A stretch of 64,000 nt of DNA, taken from NCBI GenBank assembly GCA_963708895.1, contig CAVPUE010000002.1:310001-374000 (forward strand), written 5' to 3'. The notes under the pieces were generated by a model that saw nothing but the letters and a program-made list of their open reading frames with translations, did not search any database and was not told the origin of the DNA. Below are positions 8,693 to 16,848 of this stretch, one piece after another. The DNA comes from Bacillus_BD sp963708895. GTDB lineage: Bacteria; Bacillota; Bacilli; Bacillales; Cytobacillaceae. The position numbers were made by a program, and so were the translations under genes. The stretch's first letter is position 1, and each line of letters opens with the position of its first letter.

Positions 8693-8887
8693 ATGTCAAG
8701 AATTATTTCAATCCTGTTAATTTCTGTTGGAGGGTATTTTCTATTTAAAAAACGGTTTCGCCTCTTAAATGTCATACTTGGAAATGCGATGATTCGAAGA
8801 GCTGCTGTCAGATCATTTATGAGTATCCCTGGAATCAGAAATCGTCTGATGGGTTCTATTTTTTCTCAAGGTCCTAATCCCATTTAA
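8693..8887 (+). CDS. Small hydrophobic protein of unknown function
   Basis: 64 residues with one membrane segment (residues 3-18) and a basic, Met/Arg-rich remainder. The ATG at 8693 is used because GGAGGG at 8681-8686 is then 6 nt away; the in-frame ATG at 8687 abuts it. It holds the place of B. subtilis yqgO, between yqgN and gluP, but sequence identity with YqgO cannot be judged here. Confidence 0.7.
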   Translation: MSRIISILLISVGGYFLFKKRFRLLNVILGNAMIRRAAVRSFMSIPGIRNRLMGSIFSQGPNPI

Positions 8888-8912
8888 CAAGGTACTATAA
8901 TAATTTTCATTT

Positions 8913-8941
8913 AAAAAAGACCCAACAGCGGGTCTTTTTTA
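8913..8941 (+). terminator. Terminator before gluP
   Basis: AAAAAAGACCC and GGGTCTTTTTT separated by 6 nt. Confidence 0.9.
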
Positions 8942-9026
8942 ATCTCTAAGATAGTAATTTCTTTACGTTTGAGGGAAAATTGCCTATAGTAAAATTAGTA
9001 AAGCTATATAGAAAGTGGGAGAAAAT

Positions 9027-10574
9027 TTGAGTTTTCGAGAAGATTTTCTTTTTTGGAAGCTAGCACATTTATTAATAAGTGAACATGGATATCGTTTATT
9101 ACAAATTTCAAAAAGCGAAAAAGAAATATGGTTAGAAAATATGGAATCAAAGGATAACCAAGTCATCCGGATTCTTTTACATCCTCTAGATTGGAGTAAT
9201 TGGCTGCAAAGAGATATCCAATTGACCTTAGCAAATGCTGAAAGTGTTCGTAGGCAACTGAAAAAACGTACGATACATGTTTTTACTATCTATATAACAC
9301 CATATCCTCCAGTGGATGAATATGAATTTCGAATTGAAAAACCAGCCATACATTCAAAGGGAGATCAGACGAAAGTCACTTCTGTTATCGTTGATCGAAA
9401 TAATGGTGTAGAAACAATAGAAAATGCTTTAGATACTAGTTTACATTTGAATCTAAAAGAAGAATATGAAGAAGCAGAAATTGAAAGAGAAAAACAAGCA
9501 ACACTATTTGCTGTAAAAGAAAAAGTAAAATCTGAAAAAGCCTTACTAAACAATGGAAAGCCAATTTTCACCTATATTTTTATCGCCATTCAGCTGATTG
9601 TCTTTGTCTTAATGGAAATAGCTGGAGGGAGTACAAATACAGCTACACTCATTGATTTTGGTGCAAAAGTAAATTGGTTGATTCTTCAAGGTGAATGGTG
9701 GAGACTTTTTACCCCTATTTTTATTCATATAGGAATTTTACACTTAGCCATGAATACACTGTCCTTATATTATTTAGGAATGATTGTTGAACGAATATAT
9801 GGCAATTTTCGATTTCTTTTTATTTATCTGATTGCAGGCTTTTTTGGAACTTTAGCAAGCCTATTATTTAGTACCAATATTTCAGCAGGTGCAAGTGGGG
9901 CTATTTTTGGTTGTTTAGGTGCGTTATTATATTTTGGTACGTCCTATCCAAAACTATTTAAGAGAACAATGGGGGCTAACATTTTATTAGTCATTGTCAT
10001 TAATCTATTATTTGGTTTCTCTGTTTCCGGGATTGATAATGCTGGACATATTGGCGGGTTAGTTGGTGGTTTTCTTGCCGCAGCTATCGTTCATTTACCA
10101 AAGTCAAAAAGAGTCTTATTTCAGTTGTCTGCATTAATCGTTAGTGTGGTGCTTGTATTTGGTTCATTTCAATTTAGTTTGGCAAATAGGGGTAAATTAT
10201 TAGATGAGCAAACGGCTCTTGTACTATCACAAAACTATCTGCAAAGTGAAGAATACGATGAAGCCTATAAACTCCTAAATGAATACAACAGTCAAAATGG
10301 AAGTACTGTTCATACACTTTTTCAACTTTCATTTTCCGAGTTAAAAACAGGTAGAATACAAGAGGCAAAGGAACATCTACATGAAGTCATTGAAGCGGAT
10401 CCTGGATTCCATGAAGCCTTGTATAATCTATCTTTAATTTATGTAAGTGAGGGAGATTTGGCCAAAGCAAAGAAGTATGCTAATCAAGCGCTTGAAGAGC
10501 AACCGTCTAATCCAGATTATCAAAATTTATTAAAGGAGATTACGAATCTGGAGTCTGGCGATCCTCTGCTTTAG
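9027..10574 (+). CDS. gluP: Rhomboid intramembrane serine protease with TPR tail
   Basis: 515 residues. An N-terminal cytoplasmic domain (about 1-180) is followed by the rhomboid core with seven helices. The catalytic Ser290 is in GASGAIFG and His341 in GHIGG, matching the dyad of B. subtilis GluP (YqgP). Tetratricopeptide-like repeats fill residues 400-510. It cleaves membrane proteins within the bilayer. TTG 9027 follows GGGAG by 5 nt; an in-frame GTG at 9015 lacks a ribosome binding site. Its last 45 bp overlap the convergent gene on the other strand. Confidence 0.94.
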   Translation: MSFREDFLFWKLAHLLISEHGYRLLQISKSEKEIWLENMESKDNQVIRILLHPLDWSNWLQRDIQLTLANAESVRRQLKKRTIHVFTIYITPYPPVDEYEFRIEKPAIHSKGDQTKVTSVIVDRNNGVETIENALDTSLHLNLKEEYEEAEIEREKQATLFAVKEKVKSEKALLNNGKPIFTYIFIAIQLIVFVLMEIAGGSTNTATLIDFGAKVNWLILQGEWWRLFTPIFIHIGILHLAMNTLSLYYLGMIVERIYGNFRFLFIYLIAGFFGTLASLLFSTNISAGASGAIFGCLGALLYFGTSYPKLFKRTMGANILLVIVINLLFGFSVSGIDNAGHIGGLVGGFLAAAIVHLPKSKRVLFQLSALIVSVVLVFGSFQFSLANRGKLLDEQTALVLSQNYLQSEEYDEAYKLLNEYNSQNGSTVHTLFQLSFSELKTGRIQEAKEHLHEVIEADPGFHEALYNLSLIYVSEGDLAKAKKYANQALEEQPSNPDYQNLLKEITNLESGDPLL

Positions 10575-11417
10575 GAGCATAATTTCTCCATCCTTTAACT
10601 TGCTGGTCACGTAAAGATGTGTTTGATCTTTGGCTAATAAAATAATCGGGATGGTGCTATCAATTGGATCTGTGATGGTACCATCTTTCTTTTTAATTCC
10701 TAAGAAGTAGTTTTTATATAAACCTTCCCATAAACGTCCTACAATTTCTTTCGTTTCCTTTTCAGTAAAGCCTGGAAGGGGCTGTTCTTCGTAATGATAG
10801 ATTTTGGTTAAAGGAAAAATTGTATATTGGTTTTGATCAAATAGGAATTGTTTTTGAGCGGCTTTTAGTGAATCGTCTAATTTATTTTGAATGTATTCAT
10901 CAATTAGTTTCTTCCATTCCTCATCTTGCTGGTGAACAGGAAGGCGAAAGGAATGGAGTGGATGATATTTAGAGTTCAGGACATAAAGCTCGTCATGTGA
11001 GTGTTTTTGAGAACTGGTAATTTGTTCATGATCATGTATTTCAGAGTGGTGAAAGCTAATTGCTTTATAATTGGCACTTTCATTCTGGATAACAGTACTT
11101 TCAAGCGTTATTTTATCCTCATTTTGTTTCCAGTCCTTTCCCATGAGTGCAATCAATTTACCGTTTCCAAATAATAGGCTAATATCTTGTCGTAAATAGG
11201 CTTTCCGATCTAAAATAGAGCCTGTCCTCCAAAGTAATTCATACCCTTTATTTGTATCATTCATAAAAGTTAAGGTTGTTTCGGCCGTTTGAAAAAGAAC
11301 ATCATGGTTTGTCGGGAAGTATGTAAAGCTTTCTTTCACTTGTTTGGCTCGATTAAAAATGGAAAAGATCATAAGTGAGAGTACAAACATCGTTAAGAAC
11401 CCAAGATACTTTTTCAT
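10530..11417 (-). CDS. Membrane-anchored or secreted protein of unknown function
   Basis: 295 residues. Residues 5-21 form a signal anchor (LGFLTMFVLSLMIFSIF) without a lipobox Cys; the rest is polar and His-rich in the middle (HHSEIHDHEQ, KHSHDEL). A ribosome binding site (AAGGAG) lies 8 nt before ATG 11417. I do not recognise the family. It converges on gluP and the coding ends overlap by 45 bp with no terminator between them, so the two transcripts must be antisense to each other at their 3' ends. Confidence 0.7.
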   Translation of the reverse strand: MKKYLGFLTMFVLSLMIFSIFNRAKQVKESFTYFPTNHDVLFQTAETTLTFMNDTNKGYELLWRTGSILDRKAYLRQDISLLFGNGKLIALMGKDWKQNEDKITLESTVIQNESANYKAISFHHSEIHDHEQITSSQKHSHDELYVLNSKYHPLHSFRLPVHQQDEEWKKLIDEYIQNKLDDSLKAAQKQFLFDQNQYTIFPLTKIYHYEEQPLPGFTEKETKEIVGRLWEGLYKNYFLGIKKKDGTITDPIDSTIPIILLAKDQTHLYVTSKLKDGEIMLLKQRIARLQIRNLL

Positions 11418-11596
11418 TCGTCATTCTCCTTTATATCGATCAAAAAACTTATGGTTGTCCAAAATAAATATATTCATTGGCCCTGTGAAATATACATTTA
11501 GTGTCAAACTTCTCCTCTTACAAAGATTTCTTGAGAGGTTTGTTTGTTTTGTCTATACTAAGGTTATAAAAAATTTAGTGAGAATGAGGAATAAGC

Positions 11597-11806
11597 ATGA
11601 AAACGATTTATGATATACAGCAATATTTAAAAAAGTTTGGGATTATTATTTATATTGGGGATCGTGTTTCAGATCTTGAATTAATGGAATCAGAAATACA
11701 TGAACTTTATCGTTCCCACTTAATCGATATTCGCGATTATCAATCCGCTATTTTATTATTACGACATGAAATTCAATTAGAAAAGGCTAAAAGAAAACAT
11801 ACTTGA
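11597..11806 (+). CDS. yqgQ: YqgQ family protein
   Basis: 69 residues, starting MKTIYDIQQYLKKFG and carrying the ELMESEIHELYRSHLI helix typical of the small YqgQ (DUF910) family, thought to be a helical nucleic-acid-binding protein. In B. subtilis glucokinase follows immediately; here it is absent and the next gene is yqgT. Confidence 0.9.
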   Translation: MKTIYDIQQYLKKFGIIIYIGDRVSDLELMESEIHELYRSHLIDIRDYQSAILLLRHEIQLEKAKRKHT

Positions 11807-11913
11807 AAATGAGCTCGTCTTTGTGGAATGAATATCGATGTTAGGTGTCCTATCGATGTCATGTTTCTTTTCTTCTCGTCATAAGTATGTGTTGATGGGA
11901 AGGAGGAGAAAAA

Positions 11914-13101
11914 GTGAAAGTAAAAATCCGTCAAGGTGATACGTTATGGTATTATAGCCGTTTGTTTATGATTCCTATCAACTTGATCATTGATTCTAAT
12001 CCTGGTATAAATACTACGCAATTACAAATAGGCCAGGAAATACAAATTCCAGGGTTTATCACACAATCCTATTCAGTCCAAAGTGGAGATTCCTTTTGGA
12101 AGATAGCCCGATCAAGAAATTTATCTGTTGATGCGTTATTACTTCTAAATCAATCGATGAATCCTAATCGGTTAATGATTAACCAATCCATTCAACTCCC
12201 AAGACGTGTGGACGGTCCGATTATTAATCGTAGTATAGAGTATGATTATGCCCAAATGGTTAGAGATATTCGAACCTTGAAAAGTCAATTTCCTTTTATT
12301 AAAGTTAGTTCTATTGGAAAAAGTGTGCTAGGTAAGAACTTATACGAAATTAGACTTGGAAAAGGGACTAAGAAGGTTCATCTTGATGCCTCTTTCCATG
12401 CCAATGAGTGGATTACGACTCCGATTTTGATGGCTTATTTAAATGCCTTTTTATTATCATTAACCAATAGCCAACCTATTAGAGGAATAGTGAGTATGCC
12501 ACTATACGAATCTGTTGATCTATCGATTGTGCCAATGGTGAATCCAGACGGGGTAGATTTAGTCATAAATGGTCCACCTTCTTCTATGAGAGAGGAATTA
12601 ATCGAAATAAATGATGGTAGTACTGATTTTAGTGGTTGGAAGGCAAATATCCGTGGAGTTGATTTGAATAATCAATTCCCTGCTAATTGGGAAATTGAAA
12701 AGGAAAGAAAGGAGCCTAAAGCCCCTGCACCTAGAGATTATCCAGGTGATGCTCCATTAACTGAACCAGAGACACAGGCTATGGCTGCATTAGCTAGAAA
12801 TAATGATTTTGATCGTCTACTGGCTTTTCATACACAAGGAAAAGAATTTTATTGGGGTTATGAAGGATTAGAACCTCCAGAATCACAGGTTTTAGCGACC
12901 GAATTTGAACGAGTTAGTGGATATGAAGGGGTTCAATTTATTGATAGTCATGCAGGGTATAAGGATTGGTTTATTCAGGATTTTCGTAAGCCTGGTTTTA
13001 CTCTTGAATTAGGTTCTGGAGTGAATCCACTTCCTATTTCACAGTTTAACGAAATCTATGAAGACGTACTTGGTATTTTCTTAGCGAGTCTGTATATGTA
13101 A
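11914..13101 (+). CDS. yqgT: LysM-containing M14 peptidase (gamma-D-glutamyl-L-diamino acid endopeptidase type)
   Basis: 395 residues. Two LysM repeats (about 2-46 and 50-96) bind peptidoglycan and precede a zinc carboxypeptidase domain. Zinc ligands are His162 and Glu165 (HANE) and His306 (AFHTQG); the catalytic Glu is probably Glu365 (TLELGSG). The family cuts the D-Glu-diaminopimelate bond of cell-wall peptides in spores or sporulating cells. There is no signal peptide. GTG 11914 follows GGAGGAG. Confidence 0.92.
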   Translation: MKVKIRQGDTLWYYSRLFMIPINLIIDSNPGINTTQLQIGQEIQIPGFITQSYSVQSGDSFWKIARSRNLSVDALLLLNQSMNPNRLMINQSIQLPRRVDGPIINRSIEYDYAQMVRDIRTLKSQFPFIKVSSIGKSVLGKNLYEIRLGKGTKKVHLDASFHANEWITTPILMAYLNAFLLSLTNSQPIRGIVSMPLYESVDLSIVPMVNPDGVDLVINGPPSSMREELIEINDGSTDFSGWKANIRGVDLNNQFPANWEIEKERKEPKAPAPRDYPGDAPLTEPETQAMAALARNNDFDRLLAFHTQGKEFYWGYEGLEPPESQVLATEFERVSGYEGVQFIDSHAGYKDWFIQDFRKPGFTLELGSGVNPLPISQFNEIYEDVLGIFLASLYM

Positions 13102-13122
13102 GAATGACAGTTGTTTGTCATT

Positions 13123-13153
13123 AAAAAACACCCTCAGGGAGAGGGTGCTTTTT
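13123..13153. terminator. Bidirectional terminator after yqgT
   Basis: AAAAAACACCCTC pairs with GAGGGTGCTTTTT around a 5-nt loop; it also ends the small gene on the minus strand, whose stop codon it overlaps. Confidence 0.9.
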
Positions 13154-13325
13154 AATGTGTAGCAGGGAAACCGTTATTTAAAAATGTCAAAATCGCAAAC
13201 GAGCCAAAAACGACTACACTACCAAATGCAAAAAGGATACCTAAAACATTTTTACTTTTTATAGAACGTATCAAACCGAACACTGCAAGAATTGCGACTA
13301 ATAGAAAAATAATGACAGTACCCAT
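13152..13325 (-). CDS. Small two-helix membrane protein, DUF2759-like
   Basis: 57 residues (MGTVIIFLLVAILAVFG ... FLNNGFPATH) with two hydrophobic segments. A GGGGG ribosome binding site is 7 nt upstream of the ATG. The length, the two helices and the ending resemble the small DUF2759 proteins found between yqgT and yqgX in Bacillus. Function unknown. Confidence 0.75.
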   Translation of the reverse strand: MGTVIIFLLVAILAVFGLIRSIKSKNVLGILFAFGSVVVFGSFAILTFLNNGFPATH

Positions 13326-13545
13326 ATAAAAGCCCCCTTAAATGTTTTCCATATTCATAACGAATCATGCCATTAAGATAAACTTTGTCAATAAAACTTA
13401 CTTCTACTATTTTATAATTTTTCTGAAAGTTTGTCGAGGTAAATAGTTAGATTTTTCAAAATTATGTTTCAATATCAATTGATTCATTTTGAATTTTAGA
13501 TAGTGTACAATAGTTTTGAAGTACTTAAAGAGGAGGAATAATAAA

Positions 13546-14160
13546 ATGGAATGGAAACAAGTTCCACTGGGAACAATGCAAACAAATTGCTATGTCCTAA
13601 AGAAAGAAGATTTGTCATGTTTAATTATTGATCCTGGCAGCGAAGGAGAAAAACTGATTCAATACCTTAAACAGGAAGAATTAAATCCAGTAGCGGTTGT
13701 ATTAACACATGCTCATTATGATCATATTGGTGCAATTGATACGATTCGTGAAGAGTATCATATTCCAGTATATCTTCATGAAAACGAAAAGGATTGGCTT
13801 TCATCACCAGCCCTTAATTTAGGGAATGTTAGTGTTAAAGAGGCTGATGAATTAATAACTGGAGAACAAGAATTAACGATTGGTTCCTTTACTTTCCAAA
13901 TCTATGAAACTCCAGGACATTCACCAGGAAGTATTTCTTTATATTTTAAGGATGACGATATTGTCTGTTCGGGTGATGTTTTGTTTAAGGGTAGCATTGG
14001 GCGTTCAGACCTACCAAATTGTAATCCAGAACATCTAATGAAAAGTATTCACGACAAGTTATTACCTTTACCAGAAAACACAACTGTACTTTGCGGTCAT
14101 GGATCTGTCACAACGATTGGCAATGAATTAGAATCTAATCCATTTCTTAATGGCTTTTAA
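13546..14160 (+). CDS. yqgX: Metallo-beta-lactamase fold hydrolase (glyoxalase II-like)
   Basis: 204 residues. The metal motif THAHYDH is near residue 55, a second His is in ETPGHSPGS, then the Asp of CSGDVLF and a final His in LCGHG; all ligands of a two-metal site are present. Probably a thioester hydrolase; B. subtilis YqgX acts in bacillithiol-dependent methylglyoxal detoxification. ATG 13546 has AGAGGAGG upstream at good spacing, preferred over the in-frame start at 13516. Confidence 0.92.
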   Translation: MEWKQVPLGTMQTNCYVLKKEDLSCLIIDPGSEGEKLIQYLKQEELNPVAVVLTHAHYDHIGAIDTIREEYHIPVYLHENEKDWLSSPALNLGNVSVKEADELITGEQELTIGSFTFQIYETPGHSPGSISLYFKDDDIVCSGDVLFKGSIGRSDLPNCNPEHLMKSIHDKLLPLPENTTVLCGHGSVTTIGNELESNPFLNGF

Positions 14161-14195
14161 GCGGAATACATAAAGTCATAATAAATATTAAACAT

Positions 14196-14229
14196 AGAAA
14201 AACCCTTTCAATAAAGAAAGGGTTTTTCT
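14196..14229 (+). terminator. Terminator of yqgX
   Basis: AGAAAAACCCTTTC and GAAAGGGTTTTTCT around a 6-nt loop. Confidence 0.92.
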
Positions 14230-14296
14230 GGGGATATTCGAATTCTAGTAATGGGAGGGTTACTGTTCTGCTACTAGTTATAGAATATAATAAATA

Positions 14297-14318
14297 TAAC
14301 ACTATGTCAATAGTGTTA
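14297..14318. promoter_or_regulatory. Inverted repeat TAACACTAT-N4-ATAGTGTTA
   Basis: A perfect 9-bp inverted repeat with a GTCA spacer lies 5 bp downstream of a TATAAT (14286-14291) and 20 bp before the methyltransferase start, the position of a repressor operator. The identical 9-mer TAACACTAT recurs at 16634-16642 upstream of the SufR-like regulator gene. Confidence 0.65.
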
Positions 14319-14337
14319 AACTTATTTGGAGAATAAT

Positions 14338-15399
14338 ATGCTGAAAATTCTAATTGATTATATTCACTCTAAGCCATTGAAAATGATTACCTATGAAGAA
14401 TATATGAACATTGTCTTGTACCATCCACAATATGGTTATTATATGAGAGAAAAGGAAAAAATAGGAACGGAAGGAGATTTTATTACTACGAGCAATTATT
14501 CCGATATTATGGGAAGTCTTTTTGCAAAATGGTTTGAAAAAATGATAAAAAAATATTCACTTCCTGCTGTATTTTGTGAAATAGGTGCAGGGACTGGGCG
14601 ATTTGCTAGAGCTTTTATGGAAGAATGGTATAAAGAGAAGCGAACAGATTTAACTTATATCATCATTGAAAAAAGCCCTTATCATATTAAACAGCAATCA
14701 GAACAATTTGACCCAAGATGGAATATTAAATATGTGAAAAGTCTGGAAGAGCTAAAAGAATTTAGTGGAATGGTTTTTAGTAATGAACTTTTTGATGCCT
14801 TTCCTGTTCATGTGATCGAAAAAAGGGAAAATCAGTTATTTGAAGTGATGATTGGTATGGAGAATGGGCAACTAATCGAAAACTTGGTTCCGTTAAACAA
14901 TAGGGATATTTTGAATTTTATAGATGATTATCAACTTACACTAGTTGAAGGACAAAGAATAGAAATCTGCCTTAAGATGGAGGAAATGATTTCACAAATA
15001 AGCCAAGTCCTTCAAAAAGGACTAGTCGTTACCATTGATTATGGATATACACAAGAAGAATGGAAAGAACCTCTACGGAAAGATGGAAGTTTGAGAGGAT
15101 ATTACCAGCATAGGTTAAAAACCGATCTTTTATCAAATCCAGGAGAAATGGATATCACAAGTCATATTCATTGGGATGTATTAGAACAAATGGGTGGAAA
15201 GTATGATTTAAAAAAGATAAATAGGTGGCGGCAACATGAATTTTTTATTCACATTGGAATATTGGAAGAGTTGAAAAATCATCAAGATCTCGACCCATTT
15301 TCCGAAACCAATAAATTAAATCGTGCCATTCGAAGTCTGATTATGCCACAAGGAATAAGTGATGCCTTCCAAGTATTGTTGCAGCAAAAAAAATTATAA
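14338..15399 (+). CDS. MidA-type class I SAM-dependent methyltransferase
   Basis: 353 residues. The N-terminal MITYEEYMNIVLYHPQYGYY and the SAM-binding EIGAGTGRFARAF, then FSNELFDAFPVHVIE, identify the DUF185/MidA (NDUFAF7) family. The mitochondrial member methylates an arginine of complex I; the bacterial substrate is not established. ATG 14338 follows GGAG by 7 nt; an in-frame TTG at 14326 overlaps that site. It is a single gene with a promoter carrying a perfect inverted repeat. Confidence 0.9.
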   Translation: MLKILIDYIHSKPLKMITYEEYMNIVLYHPQYGYYMREKEKIGTEGDFITTSNYSDIMGSLFAKWFEKMIKKYSLPAVFCEIGAGTGRFARAFMEEWYKEKRTDLTYIIIEKSPYHIKQQSEQFDPRWNIKYVKSLEELKEFSGMVFSNELFDAFPVHVIEKRENQLFEVMIGMENGQLIENLVPLNNRDILNFIDDYQLTLVEGQRIEICLKMEEMISQISQVLQKGLVVTIDYGYTQEEWKEPLRKDGSLRGYYQHRLKTDLLSNPGEMDITSHIHWDVLEQMGGKYDLKKINRWRQHEFFIHIGILEELKNHQDLDPFSETNKLNRAIRSLIMPQGISDAFQVLLQQKKL

Positions 15400-15424
15400 A
15401 TATAATGAAATGAGTTGTTTTCAA

Positions 15425-15459
15425 AATAAAAAAGTGATGGTACCCATCACTTTTTTATT
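15425..15459. terminator. Bidirectional terminator
   Basis: AATAAAAAAGTGATGG and CCATCACTTTTTTATT, 3-nt loop, between convergent genes. Confidence 0.92.
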
Positions 15460-15464
15460 TTGAA

Positions 15465-15710
15465 TTAGTGTCCACCTGCTCCAGGAATCATCATAAAGGT
15501 GGTCCAGTAGGTAAAGCCAATGAAAAAGACGGTTAAATAGGCTCCGAAAATGTAAATATACATACGCTCAGTTAGTTTTAAATAGCTAAGAAGAATAAAA
15601 AATCCAGTTTGACCTAAGAAGATGAGAGATGTAGAATACATATCTCCTACATAAAACATAACAGTAAATATACCAGTCCAAAATCCAAGTACTCTAAACA
15701 TTCGATCCAA
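15465..15710 (-). CDS. yqgY: DUF2626 small membrane protein
   Basis: 81 residues, three hydrophobic helices, starting (L)DRMFRVLGFWTGIF and ending TTFMMIPGAGGH, the signature of DUF2626. Translation begins at TTG 15710 with GGGGG 7 nt upstream. Function unknown; position matches B. subtilis yqgY. Confidence 0.88.
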   Translation of the reverse strand: MDRMFRVLGFWTGIFTVMFYVGDMYSTSLIFLGQTGFFILLSYLKLTERMYIYIFGAYLTVFFIGFTYWTTFMMIPGAGGH

Positions 15711-15876
15711 GCGTATACCCCCTTTGTAACAGTGATTAAGGCTTTTTAGAGTGAAGTATCAACACTATTATAATGAAGTATTCTGAAAAAGTAAACAAAT
15801 CTTTATATTTAAAATAATTGGAACTATTGAAAATAAAAAAAGAAGTTAATTTTAACTTCTTTTTGTAAAACCGTTA

Positions 15877-16578
15877 TTAGTTACCAAAGACTGCCTGGTA
15901 AGAGCAAGATTCACAACCTTTAATGATGTTATCTCCTTCTATTAATTCAATATCAGTAAAGAGTACTTGAAACATGCCTTTAAGGAATTGAATGTGCATT
16001 TGACAAACGTTTTCCATATGTTCTTGTGCCACTTCTTTAAACGGGCAATTAAAAACTTGAAAATACACTTTTGTTTTTTCTTCATTTACTTGGAAATCAG
16101 GTGAAAGTCCTGCAATTGAAGAAGCTGTTTTAATAATATTAATTTTATCATCAAATGTTAGGCCATCAACTGATTGCATATTTTTAGCTAATTCTTGTTG
16201 TATTAAATCAAGACCAAATCTTCTACCTGTTTCATAAAGTGCTTTTTGACCAACTTCTCCTAATGAAGCCATTGTTTCAATCGCAATTTTTGATAGAAGT
16301 TGATAATCACGATATGGAAAATGAAGCTGAATGACTTCATTTGAAAGTTTATATTGTCTACTTGGTCTTCCGCCTTTTCCTGTTTTTTTTGTTTCAGAAA
16401 CGAGCATATTAACGTCTTCAAGTTTGGATAAATGTAGTCGTGCCACATTTGGATGAATACTAAATTGATCTGCTACTTCTTGAACAGTTACTTCTTGATG
16501 CTTTTTTGAAATGTAATGATAAATATAGTAACGAGTTGGATCAGATAAAACATTCGTTATTTTTAGCGTTTGTTCCAT
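15877..16578 (-). CDS. SufR-like winged-helix regulator with Cys-rich C-terminal domain
   Basis: 233 residues. An ArsR/DeoR-type winged helix covers 5-80 (VLSDPTRYYIYHYI, VQEVADQFSIHPNVARLHLSKL). The C-terminal half has Cys in FNCPFKE, VCQMH and CESC, the arrangement seen in SufR-like regulators that hold an iron-sulfur cluster. ATG 16578 follows GAGGTG by 6 nt. An iron-sulfur or redox-sensing repressor role is inferred. Its upstream region carries TAACACTAT, the half-site of the operator found before the methyltransferase gene. Confidence 0.8.
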   Translation of the reverse strand: MEQTLKITNVLSDPTRYYIYHYISKKHQEVTVQEVADQFSIHPNVARLHLSKLEDVNMLVSETKKTGKGGRPSRQYKLSNEVIQLHFPYRDYQLLSKIAIETMASLGEVGQKALYETGRRFGLDLIQQELAKNMQSVDGLTFDDKINIIKTASSIAGLSPDFQVNEEKTKVYFQVFNCPFKEVAQEHMENVCQMHIQFLKGMFQVLFTDIELIEGDNIIKGCESCSYQAVFGN

Positions 16579-16633
16579 GAAGCTCACCTCAGACTGCTGT
16601 ACTTTATTCTATTATAATATAGGTTTTGAAGGT

Positions 16634-16680
16634 TAACACTATATTCACGATAAGTTTATAAATTGTTCACAATTAACACT
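16634..16680. promoter_or_regulatory. TAACACT half-sites upstream of the SufR-like regulator
   Basis: TAACACTAT at 16634-16642 and TAACACT at 16674-16680. On the minus strand the first lies just upstream of a TATAAT (about 16608-16613), so binding there could control the regulator gene itself. The remaining 16681-16836 holds no other clear signal. Confidence 0.45.
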
Positions 16681-16848
16681 TATATTTCTGAAAATTAAAA
16701 ACAGTAATTTTCCTTTTTAAATAATAACATATGAATATTTTGTGAACTAGTATAAAAAATATGCTATTTCTTTTTTAACATAAGCAGGAAAAGAGAAAAA
16801 ATAAGAGAATCTATCTTAGTATAATAATAAAAGGCGGTGTATGATAAT

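Noticed and set aside
11829..11860. Two TATCGATGT direct copies between yqgQ and yqgT
   Set aside because: Short, not aligned with a promoter, and easily due to chance.
16697..16768. ComK box (AAAA-N5-TTTT pair) before comGA
   Set aside because: Only imperfect half-boxes (AAAA-ACAGT-AATT and AAAA-TATGC-TATT) about 46 bp apart, which does not fit the 8, 18 or 31 bp spacing.
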